The notes: generated by a model not told the origin, from the sequence alone. Shown: positions 35,813-44,958, numbered from the stretch's first letter. The stretch: DNA of 64,000 nucleotides from Caballeronia ptereochthonis (GCF_001545075.1 NZ_FCOB02000024.1:1-64000); one strand, 5' to 3'. Translations and numbers: made by a program.

Positions 35813-36769
35813 TTATTGCGGCGGCAAATACTTCAGTGGGTCAACAGGTTTTCCCTGCCGGCGAACTTCGAAATGCAACATCACGCGGTCCGAATCGCTG
35901 TTCCCCATCTCAGCGATCTTCTGCCCTTTAGTCACCGCGTCTCCCTCTTTTACCATCAAAGCGCGGTTGTGTGCATACGCCGTGAGAAAAGTTGCGTCGT
36001 GCTTGATGATAATGAGATTGCCGTAGCCGCGCAGTCCATTTCCGGAATAAACCACCCGGCCATCGGCCGACGCGTTGACCGCATCTCCCGCCGCGCCGCC
36101 GATGTTCAAACCCTTGTTCCTCGCTTCGTCGAAGGTGCCGAGAATCGGTCCGCGTGCCGGCCAGATGAATGCCGGCTGGCCGGCGGGCGCCGCCGCGCTC
36201 GTGTCCGCGCCCGGCACACCCGGTGCGCCCGGCACCGGGGCCATGCCCGGCGTCGCGCCCGGCGTTGCGCCCATGCCCGAGTTCGGACCGTAGTACGGCG
36301 GCTGCGTCGTCGCGCCCGGCTGCGGCGTCGCGTAGGCGTTCGCGCCGTTGAGCGGCTGCGCCTGCACGCCGCCGCCCGCGATCGGCGCGGTCGAGACGCC
36401 CGGCGTCGCCGCTGCGAGGTTCGCACCCGGAGGCGCCACGCGCATCAACTGGCCGACTTCGATCTGGTTCGGGTTGGTCAGGTTGTTCCACGCCGCAATG
36501 TCGTGATAATTCTGACCGTTTTCGAGTGCGATCCGATATAGGGTGTCGCCCGGTTTCACGCGGTAATAGCCGGGCGGCGGCGGACCGTTGTCCGGCGTCT
36601 GCGCCGCCGTCGTGCCGATGGGCGCGCCCGTTCTGTCGACGACCGGCGCCATGTCCATGCGCGTCGAACAGGCCGCCAGCACGGACAACGCAAGTACGCA
36701 CGCGCCGCGCTGCGCCGCGCTCAGGCGTTGGTTCGCACTTTCTTCTCGCAAAGCACGCAAGATACTCAT
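35813..36769 (-). CDS. nlpD: NlpD-like lipoprotein with LysM and degenerate LytM (M23) domain
   Basis: A 318-residue lipoprotein. The signal peptide ends at LAAC (Cys34). A LysM domain spans about residues 68-111 (YYRVKPGDTLYRIALENGQ), followed by a Pro/Gly/Ala-rich linker and a C-terminal LytM domain. The usual zinc ligands are lost: the HxGxD position reads NKGLNIG, and the HLHFE motif reads MLHFE. By analogy with NlpD/EnvC it should activate an amidase at division rather than cut peptidoglycan. The start at 36769 fits the signal peptide; upstream codons belong to pcm in another frame. Confidence 0.92.
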   Translation of the reverse strand: MSILRALREESANQRLSAAQRGACVLALSVLAACSTRMDMAPVVDRTGAPIGTTAAQTPDNGPPPPGYYRVKPGDTLYRIALENGQNYHDIAAWNNLTNPNQIEVGQLMRVAPPGANLAAATPGVSTAPIAGGGVQAQPLNGANAYATPQPGATTQPPYYGPNSGMGATPGATPGMAPVPGAPGVPGADTSAAAPAGQPAFIWPARGPILGTFDEARNKGLNIGGAAGDAVNASADGRVVYSGNGLRGYGNLIIIKHDATFLTAYAHNRALMVKEGDAVTKGQKIAEMGNSDSDRVMLHFEVRRQGKPVDPLKYLPPQ

Positions 36770-36774
36770 CGGTG

Positions 36775-37863
36775 TCAAATCACTCCGGATTTTAAGGGTA
36801 CAAAGAAAACGCGATCGAGCTGCTCTTCCCGCCATTGCGTGGCCGAGACGCGCGTGACGAGCGTCAGCACCTGCGACTGCGCGGCCTGCGACCCGACAGG
36901 CGCTACGAGCCTGCCGCCCACCGCCAGCTGATCGAGCAGCGCCTGCGGCACGTCGAGTCCGGCGCACGCGATCACGATCGCGTCGAACGGCGCGGCCGCG
37001 GGCAAGCCGAGACGGCCGTCGCCGTAATGCAGCCGGATGTTCGGCACGCGCAGCGGCCGAAGATTGAGCTTCGCACGCTCGGATAGCGGGCGCACACGCT
37101 CGATCGAATAAACCTCTGTTGCGACTTGCGACAGCACCGCCGCCTGATAGCCGCAGCCGGTGCCGATTTCCAGCACCTTGCTCAATGCGCGGCCCGCCGC
37201 GACCAGCTCGATCATGCGCGCCACGACGGACGGCTTCGAGATGGTCTGATGATGGCCGATCGGCAGAGCGGCGTCTTCGTAAGCCTGCGCGGCGAGCCCC
37301 GGATCGACGAACATGTGGCGCGGCACGACCGACATCGCGTTGAGCACGCGCGGATCGGCCACGCCGTTCGACCGCAGCCGTTCGACCATGCGCTCGCGCA
37401 CCCGTTCCGACGTGAGCGTCTGCGAGCTGGACAGCGCCACATTGGGCGCGCCCTTTCTCGCGGCGGTGGCGGCGGCGTTCAGGTCGCGCTCGGCGGGTCG
37501 CGCTGCGGCGCGCAATGCGCCGGTGCGCGGCGCATGAGACGCGTGATGCGTTTGCGCCGCGCTCTTGCTCGCGCCGGAAACCGGTTTCGTTGCGCCTGCC
37601 GCCGGCTTCGCACCGGAACGCGCGGGAAAAACGGAGGTGGCCGGTTTCGCGGACGCCGCCGCGGTCGCGGGATTCTTCATCGTCGCGTTCGCCGCGCGCG
37701 ACGGACCCGGCTTCGCCGCTTGCGCCGGCTGCACCGCCGCAGACTTGAGCGCGACGGCGGCGGGTTTGCCGCGTGAATCATGCGCGCGGTTCGCGGGCTT
37801 GCGCGGCTCGCGAACCAGATCCGCGAGCGCCAGCGGGAAGCGCTTGGCGCGCTCGTCGGTCAT
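36775..37863 (-). CDS. pcm: Protein-L-isoaspartate O-methyltransferase with long N-terminal extension
   Basis: A 362-residue protein whose C-terminal 210 residues are the isoaspartate repair methyltransferase, with PRHMFVDP and the SAM-binding motif VLEIGTGCGYQAAVLS. The first 150 residues are a low-complexity Ala/Lys/Pro/Ser stretch that the standard ~210-residue enzyme lacks. The start MTDERAKRFPLALAD overlaps the surE stop in an ATGA quartet, indicating translational coupling. The order surE-pcm-nlpD-rpoS is conserved in proteobacteria. Confidence 0.93.
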   Translation of the reverse strand: MTDERAKRFPLALADLVREPRKPANRAHDSRGKPAAVALKSAAVQPAQAAKPGPSRAANATMKNPATAAASAKPATSVFPARSGAKPAAGATKPVSGASKSAAQTHHASHAPRTGALRAAARPAERDLNAAATAARKGAPNVALSSSQTLTSERVRERMVERLRSNGVADPRVLNAMSVVPRHMFVDPGLAAQAYEDAALPIGHHQTISKPSVVARMIELVAAGRALSKVLEIGTGCGYQAAVLSQVATEVYSIERVRPLSERAKLNLRPLRVPNIRLHYGDGRLGLPAAAPFDAIVIACAGLDVPQALLDQLAVGGRLVAPVGSQAAQSQVLTLVTRVSATQWREEQLDRVFFVPLKSGVI

Positions 37864-38618
37864 GTGCGGCGGCTCCCCGCGCGCGCCCATTCGCGCGTCT
37901 CGGCCATGAGCTTCGTATGAGTCAGATCGAGCTGCAGCGGCGTGATCGACACGAAGCCGTTCGCCACCGCGTGGAAGTCGGTGCCTTCGCTCGCATCGAG
38001 CGCGTCGCCGGAAGGACCGATCCAGTAAATCGGATTGCCGCGCGGATCGGTCTGGCGGATGACCGGCTGCGAAGGATGGCGCTTGCCGAGGCGCGTCACT
38101 TTCCATTCGCCGAGCTGATCGTAAGGCAGGCTCGGGATGTTCACGTTGAGCAACGGATGCCCCGGCATCGGATGGTCGAGGAAATGCGCGACGATCTCGG
38201 CGGCCACCCGCGCCGCGTCTTCGAGATAAAGCCAGTCGCGGCCGACGAGCGAGAATGCGATCGCCGGAATGCCGAACATGAAGCCTTCGGTCGCGGCGGC
38301 GACCGTGCCGGAATACAGCGTGTCCTCGCCGACGTTCTGCCCGTTGTTGATGCCGGACACGACGAGATCCGGCTGCTGGTCGAGCATGCCCGTGAGCGCG
38401 ATGTGCACGGAGTCGGTCGGCGTGCCGTTCACGAAGTTGAAGCCGTTCGGCGCCTGGTGAATGCTCAGGGGCCGCGACAGCGTAAGGGAGTTGGACGAGC
38501 CGCTGCAGTTCTGCTCCGGCGCCATCACCGTCACTTCGCCGAGCGGCTGCAGGGCGTCGTGCAGCACGTTGATGCCGCGCGCCAGATAACCGTCGTCGTT
38601 GCTGAGTAGGATTCGCAT
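37860..38618 (-). CDS. surE: 5'/3'-nucleotidase SurE
   Basis: A 252-residue metal-dependent phosphatase acting on nucleoside monophosphates. The family start MRILLSNDDG carries the metal-binding Asp pair, and ApEQNCSGSSNSLTL-type residues and VSGINNGQNVGEDTLYSGTV are present. The start at 38618 is the family N-terminus; the open frame extending a further 116 codons upstream is not conserved. It heads the surE-pcm-nlpD-rpoS cluster, divergent from the quinone oxidoreductase gene. Confidence 0.96.
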   Translation of the reverse strand: MRILLSNDDGYLARGINVLHDALQPLGEVTVMAPEQNCSGSSNSLTLSRPLSIHQAPNGFNFVNGTPTDSVHIALTGMLDQQPDLVVSGINNGQNVGEDTLYSGTVAAATEGFMFGIPAIAFSLVGRDWLYLEDAARVAAEIVAHFLDHPMPGHPLLNVNIPSLPYDQLGEWKVTRLGKRHPSQPVIRQTDPRGNPIYWIGPSGDALDASEGTDFHAVANGFVSITPLQLDLTHTKLMAETREWARAGSRRT

Positions 38619-38718
38619 CCGACGATTGTAACCGAGGAAACATGGCGCGACGACGACTGGCAGGCTCGCCTCCGACGCCTTCCCTGCCCTACACTGAGGG
38701 CACTTCAAAGGAGACGAC

Positions 38719-39693
38719 ATGCGCGCCGTACGATGCAACGAACACGGATTGCCCGACACGCTTTCCATCGAAACGCTGCCCGACCTGCATCCGGAAGCGG
38801 GAGAGCTCGTCATCGACGTGAAAGCCGCGTCGGTGAACTTTCCCGACGTGCTCATCATCCAGAACAAATACCAGTTCAAGCCGCCGCTGCCGTTCACGCC
38901 GGGCGCCGAGTTCGCGGGCATCGTGCGCGAAGTGGGCGCGGGCGTCACGCGCTTCGCGCCGGGCATGCGCGTGGCAGCCTACACGGCGCAAGGCGCCTTC
39001 GCGGAACAGGCGTGCGCGAAGGCGGCGGATTGCATCGTGCTGCCCGATGACGTCGATCTCGCCGACGCCGCCGCGTTCACGCTTGCGTACGGCACGTCCT
39101 ACCACGCGCTCGTCGATCGCGGCGCGTTGAAGGCGGGCGACACGCTGCTCGTGCTCGGCGCGGCGGGCGGCGTCGGGCTCGCGGCGATTCAGATCGGCAA
39201 GATCGTGGGCGCGCGCGTGATCGCGGCGGCGTCGAGCGCGGAGAAGCTCGCTTTCTGCCGCGAGCATGGCGCGGATGAGACCATCGACTACGCGAAAGAG
39301 GATTTGCGCGAGCGCATCAAGGCGCTGACGGGCGGAGACGGCCCGGATGTCATTTTTGATCCGGTCGGCGGCGCGTATGCGGAGCCGGCGTTTCGCAGCA
39401 TCGGCTGGCGCGGGCGATATCTCGTCGTCGGCTTCGCCAATGGCGAAATCCCGAAGCTGCCGCTCAATCTCGCGCTCCTGAAAGGCGCCAGCATCGTCGG
39501 CGTATTCTGGGGCGGTCACATGCAGCGCGAGCATGCGCTCGCCGACCAGGAATTCGCGACCATGGTCGACTGGATGAAGGCAGGCAAGCTGCGGCCGGTC
39601 GTCACGAAACGCTACGCGCTCGAAGACACGCCGCAGGCGCTCGACGACATGATGAATCGTCGCGTGACGGGGAAGATCGTGATCGAGATGTGA
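38719..39693 (+). CDS. NADPH:quinone oxidoreductase-like MDR family protein
   Basis: A 324-residue zinc-free medium-chain dehydrogenase/reductase. It has the N-terminal GroES-like fold (SVNFPDVLIIQNKYQF, PFTPGAEFAGIV) and the Rossmann nucleotide-binding motif GAAGGVGLAAIQIG. It lacks the four structural-zinc cysteines of alcohol dehydrogenases. Likely it reduces quinones or enones with NADPH; the substrate cannot be told. AAAGGAG lies six bases before the ATG. It converges on the ABC transporter cluster with no visible terminator in the 46-bp gap. Confidence 0.88.
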   Translation: MRAVRCNEHGLPDTLSIETLPDLHPEAGELVIDVKAASVNFPDVLIIQNKYQFKPPLPFTPGAEFAGIVREVGAGVTRFAPGMRVAAYTAQGAFAEQACAKAADCIVLPDDVDLADAAAFTLAYGTSYHALVDRGALKAGDTLLVLGAAGGVGLAAIQIGKIVGARVIAAASSAEKLAFCREHGADETIDYAKEDLRERIKALTGGDGPDVIFDPVGGAYAEPAFRSIGWRGRYLVVGFANGEIPKLPLNLALLKGASIVGVFWGGHMQREHALADQEFATMVDWMKAGKLRPVVTKRYALEDTPQALDDMMNRRVTGKIVIEM

Positions 39694-39739
39694 GCAGGTC
39701 GAGGGCGGCGCCGGCGCGATCGTCCTTGCGCGTGACAGC

Positions 39740-40564
39740 CTACAGTTTTTCCGTTTCCCCGCTCTTGGGCTGCCACTTCATGAGCCGCCGCTCGACCAGC
39801 GCGACGAGCCCGTCGAGCACGAGCGCGAAGGCCGTGAGCACGAGAATGCCGGCGAACACCGTGTTGATGTCGAACGTGCCTTCCGCCTGCAGGATCAGAT
39901 AGCCGACGCCGCGCGCCGAGCCGAGATATTCGCCGACCACCGAGCCGACGAACGCAAGCCCCACCGACGTGTGCAGGCTCGAAAACACCCAGCTCGTCGC
40001 GCTCGGCAGATAGACGTGCCGCAGCAGTTGCTTGCGGTTCGCACCGAGCATGCGCGCGTTGGCGAGCACGACCGGGCTCACTTCCTTCACGCCCTGATAG
40101 ACGTTGAAGAACACGATGAAGAACACGAGCGTGACGCCGAGCGCGACCTTCGACCAGATGCCGAGGCCGAACCAGACCGCGAAGATCGGCGCGAGAATCA
40201 CGCGCGGCATCGAGTTGGCGGCCTTGATGTAGGGATCGAGAAGCGCGCTGGTCATCGGCGCGAGCGCGAGCCACAGTCCCACGCCGAGGCCGAACACGGT
40301 GCCGATGACGAACGCCAGCACCGTTTCGATCAGCGTCACCCACAGGTGGATGTAAATCTCGCCGCCCGTGAACCACTCCCAGATGCGCACGAGCACCTTC
40401 TGCGGCTCACCGAAGAAGAAGGCGGCCTTGTTGGCGTCGTCGAAATAGAAGGGCGGCAGGAGCGTCGGGCTCGTCAGCACGTACCACAGCGCGAAGCACG
40501 CCAGCAGCAACAGCCATTGCCACACGATGAGATTCGCGCGATTCGGGCGCAGCTTGTTCCACAT
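39740..40564 (-). CDS. ABC transporter permease, NitT/TauT (SsuC) type
   Basis: A 274-residue inner-membrane permease with about six membrane helices and the BPD_transp_1 domain. The coupling-helix motif EVSPVVLANARMLGANRKQLLRHVYLP contains the conserved EAA-like loop that contacts the ATPase. It is the last gene of the cluster (CoA-transferase, binding protein, ATPase, permease), 12 bp after the ATPase gene. The substrate is unknown. Confidence 0.9.
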   Translation of the reverse strand: MWNKLRPNRANLIVWQWLLLLACFALWYVLTSPTLLPPFYFDDANKAAFFFGEPQKVLVRIWEWFTGGEIYIHLWVTLIETVLAFVIGTVFGLGVGLWLALAPMTSALLDPYIKAANSMPRVILAPIFAVWFGLGIWSKVALGVTLVFFIVFFNVYQGVKEVSPVVLANARMLGANRKQLLRHVYLPSATSWVFSSLHTSVGLAFVGSVVGEYLGSARGVGYLILQAEGTFDINTVFAGILVLTAFALVLDGLVALVERRLMKWQPKSGETEKL

Positions 40565-40576
40565 GATCGTATTGTC

Positions 40577-41407
40577 TTATTCGGCGGCGGCGGGCTTCAG
40601 CTGCTGCTGATAGCCCTTGAGCACTTCTTCTCGCAAGACGCCCCAGATCTGCGCATGCAGCTCGACGAAGCGCGGATGCGAGCGGATCTCGGCGACGTCG
40701 CGCGGACGCGGCAGGTCGATCGCGAATTCGCCGATCGGATGCGTGCCCGGCCCCGCCGACAGCACGACGACGCGATCGGACATCGAGATCGCCTCGTCCA
40801 GATCGTGCGTGATGAAGAGCACGGCCTTGCGCTTCGCGGCCCACAGGTCGAGCAGCTCGTTTTCCATCAGCTGACGCGTTTGAATATCCAGCGCGGAGAA
40901 CGGCTCGTCCATCAGGATGATGTCCGGATCGAGGATGAGCGTCTGCGCCATTGCGACGCGCTTTCGCATGCCGCCCGACAGCTGATGCGGATAGCGATCG
41001 CCGAAGCCGCCGAGACCCACGCGCTTCAGCCACGCCTCGCCGCGCGCATCGGCTTCGTGCTTCGGCACGCCCTGGAACGCGAGGCCGGCCGTCACGTTGT
41101 CGAGCGCGGAGCGCCAAGGCATCAGGCCATCCGCCTGGAACATGTAGCCCGCGCGCCGGTTGATGCCCTTCAGCTCGTCGCCGAAGACCTTCACCGAGCC
41201 CGACGAAGGCTCGAGCAGTCCCGCCGACACGTTGAGCAGCGTGGACTTGCCGCAGCCGGTCGGCCCGACCACCGACACGAATTCGCCCGGCGCGATCGTG
41301 AGGCTCGTATTGCGGACCGCGGTATAGCGGTCGCGACGATTCTCGCGCGAGGCGAACGTGCAGGTGACGTCCTCCAGCGCAAGCGCGTGCTTCGATGGCG
41401 CGCTCAT
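40577..41407 (-). CDS. ABC transporter ATP-binding protein, NitT/TauT (SsuB) type
   Basis: A 276-residue ATPase. The Walker A motif GPTGCGKSTLLN, the signature LSGGMRKRVAMAQ and the Walker B IILMDEPFSALD are complete, with the switch His in LFITHDLDEA. It starts 3 bp after the binding-protein gene. Similarity to SsuB/TauB is by family only, since related ATPases serve sulfonates, nitrate, aromatic acids and pyrimidine precursors. Confidence 0.92.
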   Translation of the reverse strand: MSAPSKHALALEDVTCTFASRENRRDRYTAVRNTSLTIAPGEFVSVVGPTGCGKSTLLNVSAGLLEPSSGSVKVFGDELKGINRRAGYMFQADGLMPWRSALDNVTAGLAFQGVPKHEADARGEAWLKRVGLGGFGDRYPHQLSGGMRKRVAMAQTLILDPDIILMDEPFSALDIQTRQLMENELLDLWAAKRKAVLFITHDLDEAISMSDRVVVLSAGPGTHPIGEFAIDLPRPRDVAEIRSHPRFVELHAQIWGVLREEVLKGYQQQLKPAAAE

Positions 41408-41410
41408 CGA

Positions 41411-42448
41411 TCAGGCCTTGACGGTGGCGAGCGCCTTCTTCACGAAGTCGTTGGTCCAGGTCTTCGAGAGATCGATCGGCTTGCCCTTCACGGTCTCGTC
41501 GAAGGCCTGCAGCGTCTTGAGCGAAGTCGCGGGACCATCCGCCGGCATCAGGCCGTCCGGCGACAGCGCTTCCTTCACGTGCTGCCACGAATCCAGATAG
41601 AGGGCGCGGTCGCCGAGCAGATAACTTTCCGGCACGGTCGCGATCAGGTCCTTGCCCGATGCGGTCTGCAGCCACTTCAGCGCGCGCACCATCGCGTTGG
41701 TGAGCGCCTGGGTCGTGTTCGGGTTCTTCGTGATGAAGCTCTGCGATGCGTACAGGCACCCCGCCGGCATGTTGCCGCCGAACACGGCCTTGGTGTCCGT
41801 GAGCGTGCGCGTGTCCGACACGATGCGGATGTCGCCCGCGCGGTCGAGCTTGGTCATCACCGGATCGAGATTGGCGATCGCGTCGATCTGGCCGGATTGC
41901 AGCGCGGCGATCGCACCGGCTCCCGCGCCCACGCCGATGAAGGACACATCGGTCGCCTTCAGTCCCGCCTGCGCGAGCACGAAGCTCGCCATGATCGAGG
42001 TCGACGAGCCCGGCGCGGTCACGCCGATCTTCTTGCCCTTCAGGTCCGCGACCGACTTGTAGTTCGGCATCGCCTTCTTCGACACGGCCAGCACGATCTG
42101 CGGTGCGCGGCCCTGCAGCACGAACTCGCGGAAGTACTGATTCTTGGCCTGCAGAAGCAGCGTGTGCTCAAACGCGCCGGACACGACGTCCGCGCTGCCG
42201 CCGACCGCCGCCTGCAACGCCTTCGCGCCGCCCGCGAAATCGGCGATCTCGACCTCGAGCCCTTCGTCCTTGAAGTAGTTGCGGCGCTCGGCGATGGTGA
42301 GCGGCAGGTAGTAGAAAAGATTCTTGCCGCCGACCGCGATCGACACCTTGGCCTGTTCCGGCTTGTTCTGCGCAAACGCGAGCGGCATGCCCGACCAAGC
42401 ACCACCCGCGAGCACGGCGCCGCTCGCGATGAACGTTCTGCGTTTCAT
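41411..42448 (-). CDS. ABC transporter substrate-binding protein, NitT/TauT (SsuA) type
   Basis: A 345-residue periplasmic binding protein with the NMT1/SsuA fold. The signal peptide begins KRRTFIASGAVLAGGAW and ends at PLAFA; the double Arg suggests possible Tat export. The motif ALQAAVGGSADVVSGAFEH is typical of the ligand-binding cleft of this family. It is first of the three transporter genes and follows the CoA-transferase by 51 bp. The ligand cannot be assigned. Confidence 0.9.
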   Translation of the reverse strand: MKRRTFIASGAVLAGGAWSGMPLAFAQNKPEQAKVSIAVGGKNLFYYLPLTIAERRNYFKDEGLEVEIADFAGGAKALQAAVGGSADVVSGAFEHTLLLQAKNQYFREFVLQGRAPQIVLAVSKKAMPNYKSVADLKGKKIGVTAPGSSTSIMASFVLAQAGLKATDVSFIGVGAGAGAIAALQSGQIDAIANLDPVMTKLDRAGDIRIVSDTRTLTDTKAVFGGNMPAGCLYASQSFITKNPNTTQALTNAMVRALKWLQTASGKDLIATVPESYLLGDRALYLDSWQHVKEALSPDGLMPADGPATSLKTLQAFDETVKGKPIDLSKTWTNDFVKKALATVKA

Positions 42449-42499
42449 CGTTGTCTGTCTCCTGGATTTATCGTTTTCAGCGCTGTTCCGGCTCGAGGT

Positions 42500-43705
42500 T
42501 CAGATCACCTTGGCCGCCCGCAGCCGCGCGATATCGTCGGCATCATACCCGAGCGTTTGAAGTACTTCATCCGTGTGTTCACCGAGTTGGGGCCCGAGCC
42601 AGCGCGTTTCGCCCGGCGTTTCCGACAGTTTCGGCGTGACGTTCGGCAAGGTGATTTCGCGGCCGTCCTGCCACGGAAAGCGTTGCAGCATCTGGCGCGC
42701 GATGAACTGCGGATCGGTGAACATGTCGGCGACGCTGTAGATGCGCCCTGCCGGCACGTCGGCGGCGTTGAGCACGGCGAGCGCCTCGTCGATGCTGCGC
42801 GTCGAGAGCCACGCGGCGATGGCGTCGTCGATTTCCTGCGTGCGCGGCACGCGGCCGTCGTTCGAGGCGAGCGCGGGATCGTCGGCGAGGTCCGCGCGGT
42901 CGATCGCGTTCATCAGGCGCTTGAAGATCGGATCGCTGTTGCCGCCGATCACGATGCTGCCGTCGCGGCACGGATACGTGTTCGACGGCACGATGCCCGG
43001 CAGCGACGCGCCCGTGCGCTCGCGCACGAGGCCATACACGCCGTATTCGGGCACGACGCTCTCCATCATGTTGAACACGGCCTCATACAGCGCGACATCG
43101 ACCACCTGCCCCCTGCCGCCGTTCACCTGCCGGTGATGCAGCGCCATCAGCGCGCCGATCACGCCGTGCAGCGCCGCAATGGAGTCGCCGATCGAAATGC
43201 CGATGCGCGGCGGCGGCAGATCCGGATAACCGGTGATATGACGCAGGCCGCCCATCGATTCGGCGATCGCGCCGAAGCCCGGGCGATCGCGATACGGGCC
43301 GGTCTGCCCATAACCCGAGAGCCGCACCATCACGAGCCCCGGGTTCTGCGCGGACAGCACTTCATAGCCGAGCCCGAGCTTTTCGAGCAAGCCGGGCCGG
43401 AAGTTCTCGATGACGATATCGGCTTCCTTCGCGAGCCGCCGCACGATCTCCTTGCCCTCTTCGGCCTTGAGATTGACGGTCACCGATTTCTTGTTGCGCG
43501 CCTGCACCGCCCACCAGAGCGACGTGCCGCCGACTTCGGGATAGAGCTTGCGCCACTTGCGCAGCGGGTCGCCGCCGCTGGGGTCTTCGATCTTGATGAC
43601 GTCGGCGCCGAATTCGCCCATGAAACGCGCGGCGAACGGCCCGGCGATGAGCGTGCCCAGTTCCAGCACCTTGACGCCGGCAAGCGGCCCCGTCGATGCG
43701 CTCAT
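42500..43705 (-). CDS. CaiB/BaiF family (class III) CoA-transferase
   Basis: A 401-residue class III CoA-transferase. The start PLAGVKVLELGTLIAGPFA and the motif GISIGDSIAALHGVIGAL, with the catalytic Asp, are family hallmarks. Such enzymes move CoA between carboxylic acids, for example oxalate, carnitine, benzylsuccinate or branched acids. It lies upstream of a complete ABC importer on the same strand, which suggests that the imported ligand or its product is activated as a CoA thioester. That link is inference. Confidence 0.9.
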   Translation of the reverse strand: MSASTGPLAGVKVLELGTLIAGPFAARFMGEFGADVIKIEDPSGGDPLRKWRKLYPEVGGTSLWWAVQARNKKSVTVNLKAEEGKEIVRRLAKEADIVIENFRPGLLEKLGLGYEVLSAQNPGLVMVRLSGYGQTGPYRDRPGFGAIAESMGGLRHITGYPDLPPPRIGISIGDSIAALHGVIGALMALHHRQVNGGRGQVVDVALYEAVFNMMESVVPEYGVYGLVRERTGASLPGIVPSNTYPCRDGSIVIGGNSDPIFKRLMNAIDRADLADDPALASNDGRVPRTQEIDDAIAAWLSTRSIDEALAVLNAADVPAGRIYSVADMFTDPQFIARQMLQRFPWQDGREITLPNVTPKLSETPGETRWLGPQLGEHTDEVLQTLGYDADDIARLRAAKVI

Positions 43706-43738
43706 GTCTTGTCTCCTCCGTGTTTTTGTTTGCGGGCG

Positions 43739-43963
43739 TCAGAGCGGAATGTCGAGCGGCTTGAAGCGCGGCGTGCCATCGGCGAGCGTTTCGTTGAACA
43801 TCGCGGCGGGACGCACCCACAGGCCGCGCTCGTGCGGCCACAGATGCTCGTAGACGATCATCGCTTCCTCTGTTTCAGAGTGCCGCGCGACGCCGATCAC
43901 GCGATACAGGCCGCCCTTGTAATGACGATGCGTCGCGAGCGCGAGGGCTTCGGTTTCTGTCAT
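43739..43963 (-). CDS. DUF1653 protein
   Basis: A 74-residue protein with the DUF1653 pattern: HYKGGLYRVIGVARHSETEE, then MIVYEHLWPHERGLWVRPA and MFNETL. Function is unknown. It lies 33 bp upstream of the CoA-transferase gene and 26 bp downstream of recR, so it may belong to either transcript. Confidence 0.88.
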   Translation of the reverse strand: MTETEALALATHRHYKGGLYRVIGVARHSETEEAMIVYEHLWPHERGLWVRPAAMFNETLADGTPRFKPLDIPL

Positions 43964-43989
43964 CGGTTCTTTCCTGGAGATTGACGCGC

Positions 43990-44586
43990 TCAGACCGAGC
44001 GGCGATCGAGCATCGCGCGCGCGATCGTGCCCGCGTCAACGTATTCGAGCTCCCCGCCGACCGGCACGCCGCGCGCGAGCCGCGTGACCTTCAGCCCTTT
44101 CGACTTGAGCGTCTGCGCGAGATAGTGCGCGGTCGCCTCGCCCTCGTTCGTGAAGTTGGTGGCGAGCACCACTTCCTTCACCACGCCGTCGAGCGCGCGG
44201 CCGATGAGCCGCTCGAAGTGAATTTCCTTCGGACCGATGCCGTCGAGCGGGCTCAACCGCCCCATCAGCACGAAGTAGAGCCCGCGGTACGTGAGCGTCT
44301 GCTCGAGCATGATCTGATCGGCCGGCGTCTCCACGACGCACAGAAGCGCCGGGTCGCGCTCCTCGTCCTGGCAGACTTCGCAGACGTCCGCCTCGGTGAA
44401 GGTGTTGCACTTCGCGCAGTGTTTCAGATGCTCCGTCGCGAAGAGGAGCGATTGTCCGAGCTTCTCGGCGCCCGCGCGGTCATGCTGCATCAGGTGATAC
44501 GCCATGCGCTGCGCCGATTTCGGTCCGACGCCGGGCAGCGCGCGCAGCGCCTCGACGAGCGCCGACAGGGCGGAAGGTTGTTTCAT
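43990..44586 (-). CDS. recR: Recombination mediator protein RecR
   Basis: A 198-residue protein of the RecFOR pathway that helps load RecA on gapped DNA. It contains an N-terminal helix-hairpin-helix (LRALPGVGPKSAQRMAYHL), a four-Cys zinc finger (CAKCNTFTEADVCEVC) and a Toprim domain (LCVVETPADQIMLEQT). The start MKQPSALSALVEAL matches the family. It follows ybaB by 45 bp in the conserved dnaX-ybaB-recR order. Confidence 0.97.
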   Translation of the reverse strand: MKQPSALSALVEALRALPGVGPKSAQRMAYHLMQHDRAGAEKLGQSLLFATEHLKHCAKCNTFTEADVCEVCQDEERDPALLCVVETPADQIMLEQTLTYRGLYFVLMGRLSPLDGIGPKEIHFERLIGRALDGVVKEVVLATNFTNEGEATAHYLAQTLKSKGLKVTRLARGVPVGGELEYVDAGTIARAMLDRRSV

Positions 44587-44631
44587 GTGTCCTCGTGGGC
44601 GCACCGAAGCGCCGCGCTTCGGTGCGCGTGA

Positions 44632-44958
44632 TCAAAACGGCAGCTTGAAGCCGGGCGGCATCGGCATGCCGGCCGTCATGCCGCTCATCTTTTCCTGCGT
44701 GGTGGCCTCGGCCTTGCGCACGGCGTCGTTGAACGCGGCGGCGACCAGGTCTTCGAGCATGTCCTTGTCGTCGGCGAGCAAGCTCGGGTCGATCTGCACG
44801 CGGCGCACGTCGTTCTTGCAGGTCATCGTCACCTTCACGAGACCGGCGCCGGACTGGCCCTCGACCTCGATCTGCGCGAGCTGGTCCTGCATCTTCTTCA
44901 TGTTTTCCTGCATCTGCTGAGCCTGTTTCATCAGCCCGGCGAGTTGGTTCTTCATCAT
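44632..44958 (-). CDS. Nucleoid-associated protein YbaB/EbfC
   Basis: A 108-residue DNA-binding protein with the family start MMKNQLAGLMKQAQQMQENM and core VEGQSGAGLVKVTMTCKNDV. It forms tweezer-like dimers. The start is supported by GGAAGGAG seven bases upstream. It is sandwiched between dnaX (109 bp) and recR (45 bp). Confidence 0.95.
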   Translation of the reverse strand: MMKNQLAGLMKQAQQMQENMKKMQDQLAQIEVEGQSGAGLVKVTMTCKNDVRRVQIDPSLLADDKDMLEDLVAAAFNDAVRKAEATTQEKMSGMTAGMPMPPGFKLPF

